From: Planctomicrobium sp.
Lineage (GTDB): Bacteria; Planctomycetota; Planctomycetia; Planctomycetales; Planctomycetaceae
Assembly: GCA_030626405.1 (NCBI GenBank)
Contig: DAOUPA010000015.1
Span: 1 to 32,083, forward strand
Length of the DNA stretch: 32,083 nucleotides
Reading direction: 5' to 3'
Shown here: positions 8,983 through 17,478 of the stretch, piece after piece
Position numbering within the stretch: the stretch's first letter is position 1
Layout of the letters: each line of letters opens with the position of its first letter
Position numbers and translations under genes: made by a program
Notes under the pieces: model-generated
Told to the model about the DNA's origin: nothing
Seen by the model: the letters and a program-made list of their open reading frames with translations, nothing else
Database searches by the model: none

Positions 8983-9660
8983 ATGAAACGCATTTTTGTT
9001 TTATCATCAGCGATCCTGATCCCTACGGTATGTTTTGCGCTGGCAACATCTGAAGTTGGCAACAAACCACTATCTAAAGCGAATTACACCGATTGGCCGG
9101 GGTTGGTTGATGCGGTCAATGACAAATCACGGGTGTATCAATTCTGGGTCAACGGACATGAGTCATTCTACTACGTCGGTGAGACTGCGTCGGCGAATCG
9201 TGTTTTGAAAGAATTCGCAGAGACCAAGGTTCCCAAGCGAGAACTCATTATTCTTCCAGGGCCTGGTTCTCTGGTGACCATTGGAAAGAAAGCAGTGACC
9301 ATTGACTATCGAATTGAAGTCGCTGGCGGAATTGTTCGAGCAGCACTCTTGCGTGGTGGTCGTTCCAAAGTTCAGAATGTTCACCCCACGATGTCGATTT
9401 ATATGACAGAGAATATCGATTTAGAGAAATTGGAAATCCCGAATGGGTTGATCATATCGCAACTCTCCGACATTGAGAAACGCTACGAAACTGCCATGAA
9501 GGACGATGACTCTGGGGTCCGCCGACATGCACAGACCTGGATGAAAGCGCTCAATAAGGAGTTCCGGCGTCAAGGTGAAGAATTCAAGTTACTGGAAAAA
9601 CAAATCGCGGAGATTGACTCATTCGTTACTGAGCATCAGAAAAAGACCGGCTCAGAATAA
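8983..9660 (+). CDS. Secreted protein of unknown function
   Basis: 225 aa. A signal peptide occupies about residues 1-20 (MKRIFVLSSAILIPTVCFALA, cleavage near ALA). The mature part begins with KANYTDWPGLVDAVNDKSRVYQFWVNGHESFYYVGET, then an alternating hydrophobic region (RELIILPGPGSLVTIGKK, TIDYRIEVAGGIVRAAL), and ends in a charged helical tail (~155-225, LEKQIAEIDSFVTEHQKK) that could form a coiled coil. Start at 8983 is supported by AGAGG 9-13 bases upstream. I do not recognise a named family; planctomycete secreted proteins with a similar FWVNGHESFYY phrase exist as far as I recall, but their function is not known to me. It ends eight bases before a convergent gene and shares a hairpin with it. 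No operon partner. Confidence 0.82.
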   Translation: MKRIFVLSSAILIPTVCFALATSEVGNKPLSKANYTDWPGLVDAVNDKSRVYQFWVNGHESFYYVGETASANRVLKEFAETKVPKRELIILPGPGSLVTIGKKAVTIDYRIEVAGGIVRAALLRGGRSKVQNVHPTMSIYMTENIDLEKLEIPNGLIISQLSDIEKRYETAMKDDDSGVRRHAQTWMKALNKEFRRQGEEFKLLEKQIAEIDSFVTEHQKKTGSE

Positions 9661-9683
9661 CTGGTGAATCAGCGTTTCACCGG
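9661..9683. terminator. Hairpin between convergent genes
   Basis: CTGGTGAA (9661-9668) pairs with TTCACCGG (9676-9683), one G-T pair, seven-base loop. It starts immediately after the stop of the 8983-9660 gene and covers the stop codon of the minus-strand gene at 9669. A T-rich stretch (ATTTTTA) follows on the plus strand only after another seven or so bases, so termination function is plausible but unproven. Confidence 0.35.
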
Positions 9684-11219
9684 CGTGATCATTTTTACTT
9701 CAATTTTTCCTTGAATGTGTTGAACTTCCCGGTCGATCAGGATTTCCGGAACGGGCGCGAACTCACCGTTATCAAGAGCAATCACGGGCTTCATCACGGG
9801 CTTCATCACGGCTGTCTGTTCCATCGTTTGCTCTGCCGCTCCATCTTCATCGGCTAAAGGGATATTAAGCGTCACTTCAAACAGTGGACCTTCAATCGCC
9901 TCTGATTCACTTTCAGGGAGCCACACAATTGGATGAAATCCTTTGATCCAGGTGTACCCAAAGCGTCCAGAGCCAATTGACGCAACGCCATACTCTGCTC
10001 CATAAAGCGGCGTTAACTGAGAAACCCTGACGTGCTGCTTATGTGTCTCATTTGATTCAAGATCGCGATATTCCAATTCGTAATCGCGAATCACAAAGTT
10101 ATGAGTCGTCTCCCAAAACTCAACGATTTGAAATGGCTTGAATATCGCCGGAGCGAAGTCGAGACGCGTGTTCAAGATGAACAAGAGAAGTGGTGCCGCA
10201 AACGCACCGAGAATTCCAATTCCGATAAACGAAGCGATAGGGCTACTGGAGTCTGGTGTCGGTTTCCAGAGTCCAGCGCCCAACAGACCACTGAGGAGAA
10301 AACCTCCGACAGCCAAGCCGACAGGCAACTTCCAGTCGCCACCAGTCGGGCATGAGAACATCAATACATCAAAGCCTGCCATCACGAGTAAAACGATAAA
10401 CGAGATTAGAAATGTGATCATCAAAGCCGTAAAAGGCGATGTCCCTTCCAGCGGCTGACCGTTTTTGAGAATGAATTCCCGCTCCGGATCGAGTCCCAAG
10501 AATCCGTAAACCGCCAGTGTTTTGTCTTCCTTGCCTGGATGGTAAACCAACGTGACGTAATCTCCCTGCTTCAGGGTGCAGGACATCTGTTTCTCTTTCC
10601 CTGGCGCCCAGTGATCAAGTTCAGGGATATCTGCAACGACAAACTCGTCAGTGACCGGATGGCGATAAGCAACTCGCGCGACATACTGAAACGCTGGCGC
10701 ATCCTGCGTGCCAGTCACGACTGGTTGGCAATCGACAACGCGCCCAATGATCGGTTCTCCCTGCTTGACATAGGCATAACGCCCGGACTTTACAATTCCC
10801 AAAACAAATTGCAAGACGCCAATTCCAATCAACCCGAAACCGATCCAGTGCAACCCTTTCAAAGGCAGAATGTAGAAACTCAAACCCTGAACAAACGGGA
10901 TCGGCCAGAAAATGATAAACATGATTCCCAACGCAATCAGCGAATAAATTAAACCTTTTTGTCTCTTCGCATGTGATCCAGTCCGCAGATATTTCGGGAT
11001 TGGCCTGGGACGCGGTGGTTCAAATTCCTCGCCATGGTCGAAATCGGAAGGTGCGTCGAACGGACAAAGATCGACAACGGTCGTGTCTGTTTCTTCCGCA
11101 CCAAGAGGTACTTGAGCCGCATCACTTTGATTCAACTGCTGATCACCTGGCTCTTGAGATTGTTCTGGCGAAAACGATGACATAAATTCTCTCACGGTTG
11201 GTGCGATTTGACTCGACAC
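9669..11219 (-). CDS. Five-helix membrane protein of unknown function with cytoplasmic proline-rich N-terminus
   Basis: 516 aa from a GTG at 11219; an ATG at 11183 (residue 13, preceded by GAGAGAA) is an equally good or better start. Order: acidic, Gln/Pro-rich leader to ~75, a basic stretch (KYLRTGSHAKRQK), two membrane helices (~90-109, ~124-143), a soluble beta-type domain (~150-250, GRVVDCQPVV...VARVAYRHPVTDEF...GDYVTLVYHPG) that resembles DUF3592-type domains, three more helices (~264-288, 298-318, 329-349), and a soluble C-terminal part of about 165 residues. MKPVMKP near the end comes from a 12-bp tandem repeat (9781-9813). Function unknown; not obviously in an operon. Divergent from the ASST-like gene with a 203-bp gap. 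Confidence 0.85.
   Translation of the reverse strand: MSSQIAPTVREFMSSFSPEQSQEPGDQQLNQSDAAQVPLGAEETDTTVVDLCPFDAPSDFDHGEEFEPPRPRPIPKYLRTGSHAKRQKGLIYSLIALGIMFIIFWPIPFVQGLSFYILPLKGLHWIGFGLIGIGVLQFVLGIVKSGRYAYVKQGEPIIGRVVDCQPVVTGTQDAPAFQYVARVAYRHPVTDEFVVADIPELDHWAPGKEKQMSCTLKQGDYVTLVYHPGKEDKTLAVYGFLGLDPEREFILKNGQPLEGTSPFTALMITFLISFIVLLVMAGFDVLMFSCPTGGDWKLPVGLAVGGFLLSGLLGAGLWKPTPDSSSPIASFIGIGILGAFAAPLLLFILNTRLDFAPAIFKPFQIVEFWETTHNFVIRDYELEYRDLESNETHKQHVRVSQLTPLYGAEYGVASIGSGRFGYTWIKGFHPIVWLPESESEAIEGPLFEVTLNIPLADEDGAAEQTMEQTAVMKPVMKPVIALDNGEFAPVPEILIDREVQHIQGKIEVKMITPVKR
9781..9813. repeat. 12-bp tandem repeat inside the membrane-protein gene
   Basis: The unit ATCACGGGCTTC occurs at 9781-9792 and 9793-9804, followed by a partial third copy ATCACGGCT. 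It encodes the repeated AVMKPVMKPVI stretch in the C-terminal domain. Being a multiple of three, copy number can change without a frameshift. Confidence 0.8.
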
Positions 11220-11422
11220 ATTTTGTGCTTCAACGAAGGAGACGTCAACGATGAGTGTGCAGCAGGGTGAACGAACGTTTCATGTGAAAGAATGTATCAG
11301 TCAAAGTCGCCTTTCATTTTCGTCTTCATCTCCTTGCGTCTGACCGATAGACTTTGCGTTGAATACGCGAATGATTTCATTTCTGAAGAGATCCGCAATA
11401 ATCATTTCATCGCTGCAAAACA

Positions 11423-13096
11423 ATGAATCGATCTTGTCTGTTTTTCATCCTGATTCTCACCGCTTGCGGACGGAGTTCAACGACACCGCCGGAAACGAAG
11501 CATGTTGGACCGACCGCACCTCTCAGAGGGCGTGAAAATAATCTAAATCTCACTGAACAACGGACCACGCCGCAGCTCTCACTGCTGGGCAAAACAGCAG
11601 TGGCATCCGAAGAACCTTCAACAGGCGGCGACACTTCGACTCACACCACTATCATCACTGCTGGGCAAGCCAGCAGAGGCACCCTGGAATTCGCTGAAAA
11701 AGAGAATAAGAGTTCCTCATCGATTCATTTTCCAACAGGAGTTCGCCCTAAGTACCTACCACAAATTCGAGTGACTTACGCAAGCGTTCAACGGATGGAA
11801 CCGGGGCTGACGCTTTTCAATCTCATTCGCTGGGAGAACAACAAACCAGACACCGATTTCGGAGCCATTGTCGCAATCGACCATGAAGGCAAGTTGCGTT
11901 GGTCATATCAGGCACCGCATCTCATCTTCATCGTTCGCCAACTTGCAAACGGGAACTTGTTGTACGGTTACGGAAACAGAACCGATGGTCTGATTGAAAT
12001 CGACTTGCTGGGAAATATCGTTCGTCGCTGGGACGCAGCAAATCTGGGCCGGACAGTTGCCGACAATTCGATTCCAGTTGCAGTGGATTCGTTGCACCAC
12101 GATGTCTACCCAATTGACTCCGAGACATTCTTGGCACTCACAACGAACCTTCACGAAATGCAGCCGTACTATGATCCGTCCTATCACTCACGGCAACGAA
12201 TCCCGAAAGCGAACATCATTGCCGATCAAGTGATTGAGATAAAAACAGACGGGACCATCGTTCATCGCTGGCCGCTGTTTGATTTGCTCGATCCGCGCCG
12301 AATCGGGTATGGCTCGCTGCACAATTTCTGGGACAGTCGAGGCTATGAGCACGTCGAAGGCGGGACATTCGACTGGAGCCATTCGAATTCCGTCACTTAC
12401 GACTCGACTGACAATAGCATCATTATTTCCGTTCGGCATCAGGATGCTGTGATTAAGATTGATCGTGTGACCGGAGAGCTTGTGTGGATCCTGGGGAACC
12501 CCAGAAATTGGAAAGGTAAGCACGCTCGCAAGCTACTCAAACCAATTGGTCGGCCGCATTGGCCGTATCATCAACATGCAGTGGAAATGACACCACACGG
12601 GACTTTGCTCATGTTCGATAACGGGAACTATCAGGCAATGCCTTTTTCTCAGAAACTCCCAGCGAATGAAAACCAGAGTCGCGTCGTTGAATTTCGTGTC
12701 AACACAGGAGACATGACTGTCGAACAAGTCTGGGAGTACTCTGGAGCAAAAGATGATCAGTTCTATTCAACGTTTCTGAGCGACGCTGACTGGCTTCCCT
12801 CCACCGGAAATGTGCTCATCACGAGCGGTGGAGAAATTCGCGGCGAGGACGGCGAGCAAACAGACGCTGTTCCAGGAGTTCGGCAATGGGCGGAGATTTT
12901 CGAAGTCACCCACCCCAATCGCGATACTAAACTGGACAGCGAAAAAATATTTGAAGTGATCATCGAAGCGAATTCATCGGAGCCAAACATTGGTTGGTCG
13001 ATCTATCGAAGCGAGCGGATTGACGATCTCTTCGGCACAGCTGGGCCCTCAGGGGAAACACCTGAAAGTCATTCGAGTGACGGAGAATGTCGCTGA
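11423..13096 (+). CDS. Aryl-sulfate sulfotransferase (ASST)-like lipoprotein
   Basis: 557 aa. The N-terminus MNRSCLFFILILTACGRSS has a lipobox (LTAC, lipid-bearing Cys15), so the protein is exported and membrane-anchored. A low-complexity Thr/Ser/Glu linker runs to ~105 and contains two palindromic repeats at DNA level. The remainder is a propeller-like domain of the arylsulfotransferase family: HHDVY (225-229), DWSHSNSVTYD (317-327), SVRHQDAVIKID (336-347) and HQHA (383-386). His226, His320, Arg338 and His385 are candidates for the active-site residues; the 18-residue His-Arg spacing agrees with my memory of the enterobacterial enzyme. Family role: transfer of sulfate from one phenolic ester to another phenol without PAPS. 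It heads a plus-strand run with a sulfatase and a PIG-L deacetylase. Substrate unknown. Confidence 0.82.
   Translation: MNRSCLFFILILTACGRSSTTPPETKHVGPTAPLRGRENNLNLTEQRTTPQLSLLGKTAVASEEPSTGGDTSTHTTIITAGQASRGTLEFAEKENKSSSSIHFPTGVRPKYLPQIRVTYASVQRMEPGLTLFNLIRWENNKPDTDFGAIVAIDHEGKLRWSYQAPHLIFIVRQLANGNLLYGYGNRTDGLIEIDLLGNIVRRWDAANLGRTVADNSIPVAVDSLHHDVYPIDSETFLALTTNLHEMQPYYDPSYHSRQRIPKANIIADQVIEIKTDGTIVHRWPLFDLLDPRRIGYGSLHNFWDSRGYEHVEGGTFDWSHSNSVTYDSTDNSIIISVRHQDAVIKIDRVTGELVWILGNPRNWKGKHARKLLKPIGRPHWPYHQHAVEMTPHGTLLMFDNGNYQAMPFSQKLPANENQSRVVEFRVNTGDMTVEQVWEYSGAKDDQFYSTFLSDADWLPSTGNVLITSGGEIRGEDGEQTDAVPGVRQWAEIFEVTHPNRDTKLDSEKIFEVIIEANSSEPNIGWSIYRSERIDDLFGTAGPSGETPESHSSDGECR
11580..11602. repeat. 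Palindromic element, copy 1, within ASST linker
   Basis: Perfect 8-bp arms CACTGCTG (11580-11587) and CAGCAGTG (11595-11602) with loop GGCAAAA. It shares CACTGCTGGGCAA and the CAGCAG-GGCA continuation with copy 2 at 11656, but the two copies are read in different frames. Confidence 0.7.
11656..11676. repeat. Palindromic element, copy 2, within ASST linker
   Basis: CTGCTGG (11658-11664) pairs with CCAGCAG (11670-11676) around GCAAG; preceded by CA as in copy 1 and followed by AGGCACC where copy 1 has TGGCATCC. The copies start 76 bp apart, not a multiple of three, so the encoded peptides differ. Confidence 0.7.
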
Positions 13097-13124
13097 AATT
13101 CTTTGAGCATCTGCTGACATTCAC

Positions 13125-13143
13125 ATCTCAGTGGAACTGAGAT
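13125..13143. other. Perfect 8-bp hairpin between ASST and sulfatase genes
   Basis: ATCTCAGT (13125-13132) pairs with ACTGAGAT (13136-13143), loop GGA. It lies 29 bp after the ASST stop. No T tract follows, so it may be an RNA-stability stem, a weak terminator or an operator rather than a standard terminator. The rest of this 216-bp gap shows no gene. Confidence 0.5.
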
Positions 13144-13312
13144 CCTCAACCAAGTTGCAATGCCAACCTTTGACTCGTATAAATTCGTGCGATAAAACGA
13201 TGGTATGCAAGCTGATGAACGGGACGATCTGCTCCGTGCGGAGGCACCATTGAGCAATGATTGTGATTTTCCATTTCTCAATATCCCTGATGATCTCGAT
13301 TGGACAAAGCTA

Positions 13313-14785
13313 ATGATGCGAAGTACGGCTCTTCTTGTTCTCTTTCTATCAGGGGTCGTTTCTGCGGAAGAGACCCGCCCAAACATTCTTTGGATTGTGG
13401 GTGAGAACTTCGCTCTCGATCTTGGTTGCTATGGACAAAAAAATGTAAAGACTCCCAATCTGGATCGGCTTGCCAGGCAGGGAGTGAAATACACAAATGT
13501 TTTCTCCACATCTCCGGTTTGTGCACCGAGTCGTTCGGCGTTCATCGTTGGGATGTATCAGACAACGACCGATATGCACAACATGCGGTCGCATCGCGAT
13601 GATGATTACCGACTGCCGTTGGGCGTGCGGCCGATGACGCATCGTTTGCGGGACGTTGGTTACCAAACAGCGAATATCACGAAGATCGGTGATAAAACCG
13701 TCGGCACTGGTAAGCTTGATTTAAATTTCGTGAACGAAGGTCCTGTCTATCAAACTCAAGATTGGGAAGAACTGAAAAGCCACCAACCATTCTTTGCTCA
13801 AATTAATATGCCTGAAGCGGAGTACGATATTTATGATCGCAAGTCCTCCGAAAAACCGCGTGTGAAGTGGGTCGGCGAGGAATGGCATCCTCAAGTCGCA
13901 AACGAAGGGAATGTGACGCCACCGCCGTATTATCCAGATCATCCACTGGTGAAACAGGAATGGGCGCGGTATCTCAACTCAGTCTCTGGAACCGATGTCC
14001 GTGTCGGCTGGATTCTGGATCGACTCAAGAAAGATGGCCTCGATGGAAATACAATTGTTATCTTCTTCGGAGATAACGGTCGGCTCGAACCGCGCGGGAT
14101 TCACTGGTGTTTCGACTCAGGACTCCACGTGCCACTGATCGTTTACTGGCCGCAGTCGCTCTCTCCGCCGGAAGATTTCAAACCGAGGACCACGAACAAA
14201 AACCCAATCAGCTTGCTCGACATCACCGCCACCACGCTAGCGATGGCAGGCATTGAGCGACCGTTCGGAATGCAGAGCCGAGTCTTCCTTGGCGACGATC
14301 GCAATCCACCGAGGAAGTATGTCTTCGCGGCACGAGACCGAATTGACGAGACCGTGATCCGCCAACGTTCGGTTCATGATGGCCGGTTCCACTACATTCG
14401 TAACTTCACGCCCGGTGCTGGTTTTTCGACTCTCAACCGCTACAAGGAAAAATGCTTCCCGATCAAGCCACTCATGAGAGAACTTGATGAACAAGGCAAA
14501 CTGACTGGACCACCTGCCATATTGATGCAGCCATTCCCACAGGAAATGCTGTTCGACCTCGTCCATGATGAACACGAAATCAATAATCTGGCTGGCAAAC
14601 CAGAGCATCAGGCGAAACTCCGAGAGATGCGGTCTGCTCTTGATACCTGGATGGTTGAAACAAATGACCTTGGTCGTCATCTTGAACCAAGATCACTTGT
14701 GGAACCATTCCTGAAGGAGATGCACGATTGGTTTGGCACTCCTGCGAATGTTGATCGAATTCATCAATCGCCAAAAATTGATTGA
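13313..14785 (+). CDS. Secreted sulfatase (Cys-type formylglycine family)
   Basis: 490 aa from ATG-ATG at 13313/13316, chosen because a signal peptide follows at once (MRSTALLVLFLSGVVSAEE); an in-frame ATG at 13205 would place 36 acidic residues before it. Sulfatase features: RPNILWIVGENFALDLGCYG (~22-41), the formylglycine motif CAPSR with Cys70 as the residue to be oxidised, and the metal-binding IVIFFGDNGR (D254, N255) with CFDSGLHVPLIVYW after it. The enzyme should hydrolyse sulfate esters outside the cytoplasm after activation by a formylglycine-generating enzyme. The usual acidic pair at the first metal site is Glu31-Asn32 here, where the second position is normally Asp. It lies between the ASST-like gene and a PIG-L deacetylase (29 bp downstream), which suggests a shared substrate. 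Confidence 0.92.
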   Translation: MMRSTALLVLFLSGVVSAEETRPNILWIVGENFALDLGCYGQKNVKTPNLDRLARQGVKYTNVFSTSPVCAPSRSAFIVGMYQTTTDMHNMRSHRDDDYRLPLGVRPMTHRLRDVGYQTANITKIGDKTVGTGKLDLNFVNEGPVYQTQDWEELKSHQPFFAQINMPEAEYDIYDRKSSEKPRVKWVGEEWHPQVANEGNVTPPPYYPDHPLVKQEWARYLNSVSGTDVRVGWILDRLKKDGLDGNTIVIFFGDNGRLEPRGIHWCFDSGLHVPLIVYWPQSLSPPEDFKPRTTNKNPISLLDITATTLAMAGIERPFGMQSRVFLGDDRNPPRKYVFAARDRIDETVIRQRSVHDGRFHYIRNFTPGAGFSTLNRYKEKCFPIKPLMRELDEQGKLTGPPAILMQPFPQEMLFDLVHDEHEINNLAGKPEHQAKLREMRSALDTWMVETNDLGRHLEPRSLVEPFLKEMHDWFGTPANVDRIHQSPKID

Positions 14786-14814
14786 TATTGACACACCACC
14801 ATTGAAAGAAAACC

Positions 14815-15732
14815 ATGATTCTAAAAACGCTGACGAGTTCTCTGTTCCTCCTCGTGCTGGTGAATGTCGCAGCAGCACAACAAGAGAAAACTCCAGACGA
14901 TGGCAAGTTACGTATTATTTGTTTCGGCGCGCATCCAGACGATGCCGAATACAAAAGCGGTGGCAGTGCCGCGTTGTGGGCAAAGATGGGGCATCACGTG
15001 AAATTGGTTTCAGTGACGAACGGTGATATCGGGCACTGGCAAATCGCTGGTGGACCACTTGCCAAACGACGAACGGCGGAGTCCGCGCTCGTCGCGAAAA
15101 GACTTGGTGCGACTTCCGAAGTTCTCGACATTCACGATGGCGAAGTGATGCCAACACTGGAAAACCGCAGGAAGATTGTGCGCCTCATCCGGGACTGGAA
15201 TGCCGACATCGTGATTGCTCACCGCCCTTGGGATTATCATCCTGATCATCGCTACACAGGCGTTTTGGTTCAAGATGCCGCATTCATGGTAACGGTTCCG
15301 TTCTTTTGTCCAGACACGCCAGCCCTGAAGAAGAACCCGGTCTTCCTTTATTCCAGTGACCGATTCAAGAGACCGTACCCGTTCCGAGCCGATATCGCGG
15401 TTTCGATTGATGATGTCTTCGACAAGAAGGTCGATGCGCTCATGGCACTTGAGACACAAATTTTCGAAGGTGGCGCACTTGGTAATGCAGAGCGAGTGAG
15501 TAAGGTTCCGCCCGCCTCACCTCCGGAACTGCGACGTGAATGGCTCAAAGGGAAGTGGCAATCTCGTGCAGGTAATGAAGCGAAAAACTTCCGCGATGCA
15601 CTGATCGAGTGGTACGGTGAAGAGAATGGAAAAGCTGTTAAATACGCCGAAGCCTTCGAGATTTGCGAATACGGTCGACAGCCCAAGCATAGTGAAATCC
15701 TGGAACTGTTCCCGTTTTTGCCCAGAGACTGA
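14815..15732 (+). CDS. Secreted PIG-L family deacetylase
   Basis: 305 aa with a signal peptide (MILKTLTSSLFLLVLVNVAAAQQ, cleavage near AAA-QQ). The metal-binding motif AHPDDAE is at 39-45 and the second, HPDHR, at 142-146, both hallmarks of the LmbE/PIG-L fold, zinc-dependent enzymes that remove N-acetyl groups from GlcNAc-type sugars and related compounds. The C-terminal part (SKVPPASPPELRREWLKGKW and onwards) is typical of the secreted planctomycete branch as I recall it. Only 29 bp separate it from the sulfatase, so the two are probably co-transcribed. Together they fit stepwise processing of a sulfated, N-acetylated glycan; that is inference. The stop is six bases from the convergent PPC gene. 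Confidence 0.9.
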   Translation: MILKTLTSSLFLLVLVNVAAAQQEKTPDDGKLRIICFGAHPDDAEYKSGGSAALWAKMGHHVKLVSVTNGDIGHWQIAGGPLAKRRTAESALVAKRLGATSEVLDIHDGEVMPTLENRRKIVRLIRDWNADIVIAHRPWDYHPDHRYTGVLVQDAAFMVTVPFFCPDTPALKKNPVFLYSSDRFKRPYPFRADIAVSIDDVFDKKVDALMALETQIFEGGALGNAERVSKVPPASPPELRREWLKGKWQSRAGNEAKNFRDALIEWYGEENGKAVKYAEAFEICEYGRQPKHSEILELFPFLPRD

Positions 15733-15738
15733 ATATCA

Positions 15739-17379
15739 CTACTCAGCTTTAGGTTCGGTCTTCGGCTCTGGCTTTGGCGGAATCGTCAACCAGAGATGCG
15801 GCGTCGTTTGTTTTTTCAATTTGAGAGCGGCGGTGGCGAGGATTTCGGTCTTCTCGTCACCGTATGTCGCTACAATTTTCACCGGACCGGTGAATGCCAC
15901 GGCGTCTTTGACGTCGATTTTCAGCGTCACCTTTTTCGCTGAATCGCCTTTGGCTTCAGATTTGACAGATTCAGCAACGATTCCATCCGGTCCGCTTTGA
16001 ACTGAGACTATGACTTCACCTTTGAAACCAGCTAATCGGCTGATGGTTACCGGGATTTCTAACGGTTTATCACGTTTTGTTTCGAAGTGATCCGCCGAGA
16101 CAGTCAGTTTCAGCCGTGGCTCATCGCGAGTGATAATCATTCGATAGTAATATCGAGAGCCAGCGTGATTGTAGCGATCAGTGATTTCGAAAATGTAGTC
16201 TCCGTCTGCTGGGGCTTTCCACGCGAAGTCAATATCCAGATTTTCTTTAGCGGAGATGTCGTCATTCTCTTTGATCAGAGACTTGTCAGCTTTGCGGATC
16301 GTCAAAACAGGATCAAGATGTGATGCGAGTGATCGAGCATGGACTCGAATTCGAAGTGCATCACCTTTTTTGACACTCACTGAGTATTGATCGATTTCGT
16401 CCGGGTGGTTGATTACCCCGATCACTTCAGCTGGAATTTTAATTGCGGCGGCGTTTTTTTCTTCAACAATAACAGCTTCGGCATTTGCGACTTCGGGGGC
16501 AAAATTGATCAGTTGAGGTATCGCAGTAGCGCTACTCGAATCTTTCAGGGAGCCACCAAGATTCCACCCGACGGCGCCGAAGCTTTGCACAGCGGATTGA
16601 GATATGAAAGGTCCAGTCGTGAGACTGAGCCGGTAAATAGATGTCGCTCCACCTGCAAAATTGATAGTGCTATTCGGAGCTGAAGGGAAACAAAAAATTC
16701 GCACGAAGTAATTTCCGTCTTGCGGCGCAGTGAATGCGATCAGCGGATCGAAACCGTGATCGTCATCGTTATGTGCGACGACAAATCCAGCGGCGTTCAG
16801 GATTTGCAGGGCAGAATCCATTGGCGATCCGAGAGTCGCGAGCGCGTCCACCGAAGCGATGAGTCTTTCGCCTTCATCGAGTGTGACCGCATACGTGTCA
16901 ACTTCACCTCCCTTGTGCAAAATACCATTCATCACGACCGGCAACTCAATCGCACTCTTCGCGTCAATTGTCGAATTGTTCGGTTCCTCTTCGCTTATCT
17001 CAGGGAGAACACCAACGATGATCGGCAACAGTGGAGTTGCGCCTTCTGGATTATAGAAGCGAATCCAGTGAAGCCCAGGTTTGGCTTCTGCGGAAGCAGT
17101 GAGAGTGAGTTGGTCACCTTTTTCTGAAAGCTTGAATTCGCCCAGACCCGCAGTTGTGCTCCACACTGAAACTGGTTGCGTCCCAGGCTTACCGGTCAGT
17201 TTGAGTTCCGCTGTGGTCCCTTGTTGAATTCCGGAAGGGAAGAGAGTCGTCACCGCCGGTGATTCAGCCAAGGCAACTGTGCCTGAAAGGATGTAACTCG
17301 CGATGGCAATGAGAAAAGAAGTGTTTGTACCACGGAGGCACGGAGACACGGAGGAGGATTGGGAGTTGCTAATTAACAT
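15739..17379 (-). CDS. Secreted protein with pre-peptidase C-terminal (PPC) domains
   Basis: 546 aa from the ATG at 17379; a TTG at 17397 is less likely. The leader has an unusual Ser/Cys/Arg-rich n-region (SSSVSPCLRGT) followed by a hydrophobic core and ALAES cleavage region; the n-region is encoded by a CACGGAGR repeat. Mature domains: an Ig-like beta domain (VTTLFPSGIQQGTTAELKL), a first PPC domain (EEEPNNSTIDAKSAIEL to FVRIFCFPS) and a second (GVINHPDEIDQYSVSVKKG to YIFEITDRYNHAGSR), then another beta domain and a Pro/Lys/Glu tail (PKPEPKTEPKAE). PPC domains are accessory binding or folding modules of exported proteins. Third gene of the minus-strand run after DUF1549/DUF1553 and DUF1501, a combination often found together in planctomycetes; the shared function is not established. 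Confidence 0.87.
   Translation of the reverse strand: MLISNSQSSSVSPCLRGTNTSFLIAIASYILSGTVALAESPAVTTLFPSGIQQGTTAELKLTGKPGTQPVSVWSTTAGLGEFKLSEKGDQLTLTASAEAKPGLHWIRFYNPEGATPLLPIIVGVLPEISEEEPNNSTIDAKSAIELPVVMNGILHKGGEVDTYAVTLDEGERLIASVDALATLGSPMDSALQILNAAGFVVAHNDDDHGFDPLIAFTAPQDGNYFVRIFCFPSAPNSTINFAGGATSIYRLSLTTGPFISQSAVQSFGAVGWNLGGSLKDSSSATAIPQLINFAPEVANAEAVIVEEKNAAAIKIPAEVIGVINHPDEIDQYSVSVKKGDALRIRVHARSLASHLDPVLTIRKADKSLIKENDDISAKENLDIDFAWKAPADGDYIFEITDRYNHAGSRYYYRMIITRDEPRLKLTVSADHFETKRDKPLEIPVTISRLAGFKGEVIVSVQSGPDGIVAESVKSEAKGDSAKKVTLKIDVKDAVAFTGPVKIVATYGDEKTEILATAALKLKKQTTPHLWLTIPPKPEPKTEPKAE
17329..17354. repeat. Triple CACGGAGR array inside the PPC signal-peptide region
   Basis: Three consecutive 8-mers CACGGAGG, CACGGAGA, CACGGAGG (17331-17354), preceded by AC. 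On the coding (minus) strand they give SSSVSPCLRGT. Complementary partial copies lie upstream of the gene at 17479-17514. Confidence 0.75.
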
Positions 17380-17478
17380 GAAAGTTTCGCGAGTCAATCA
17401 AAGAAGCCGGTTGAGAAATCATTTACTATAGAGTGGACGGGATGCGCGTGTGGAAATGCCTAGCCCCAGCGCTCCCTT

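Noticed and set aside
9781-9813. Possible CRISPR-like repeat
   Set aside because: It is a 12-bp in-frame tandem repeat in a coding region with no spacers.
13205-13312. Upstream ATG start for the sulfatase
   Set aside because: It would put 36 acidic residues ahead of a clear signal peptide at 13313.
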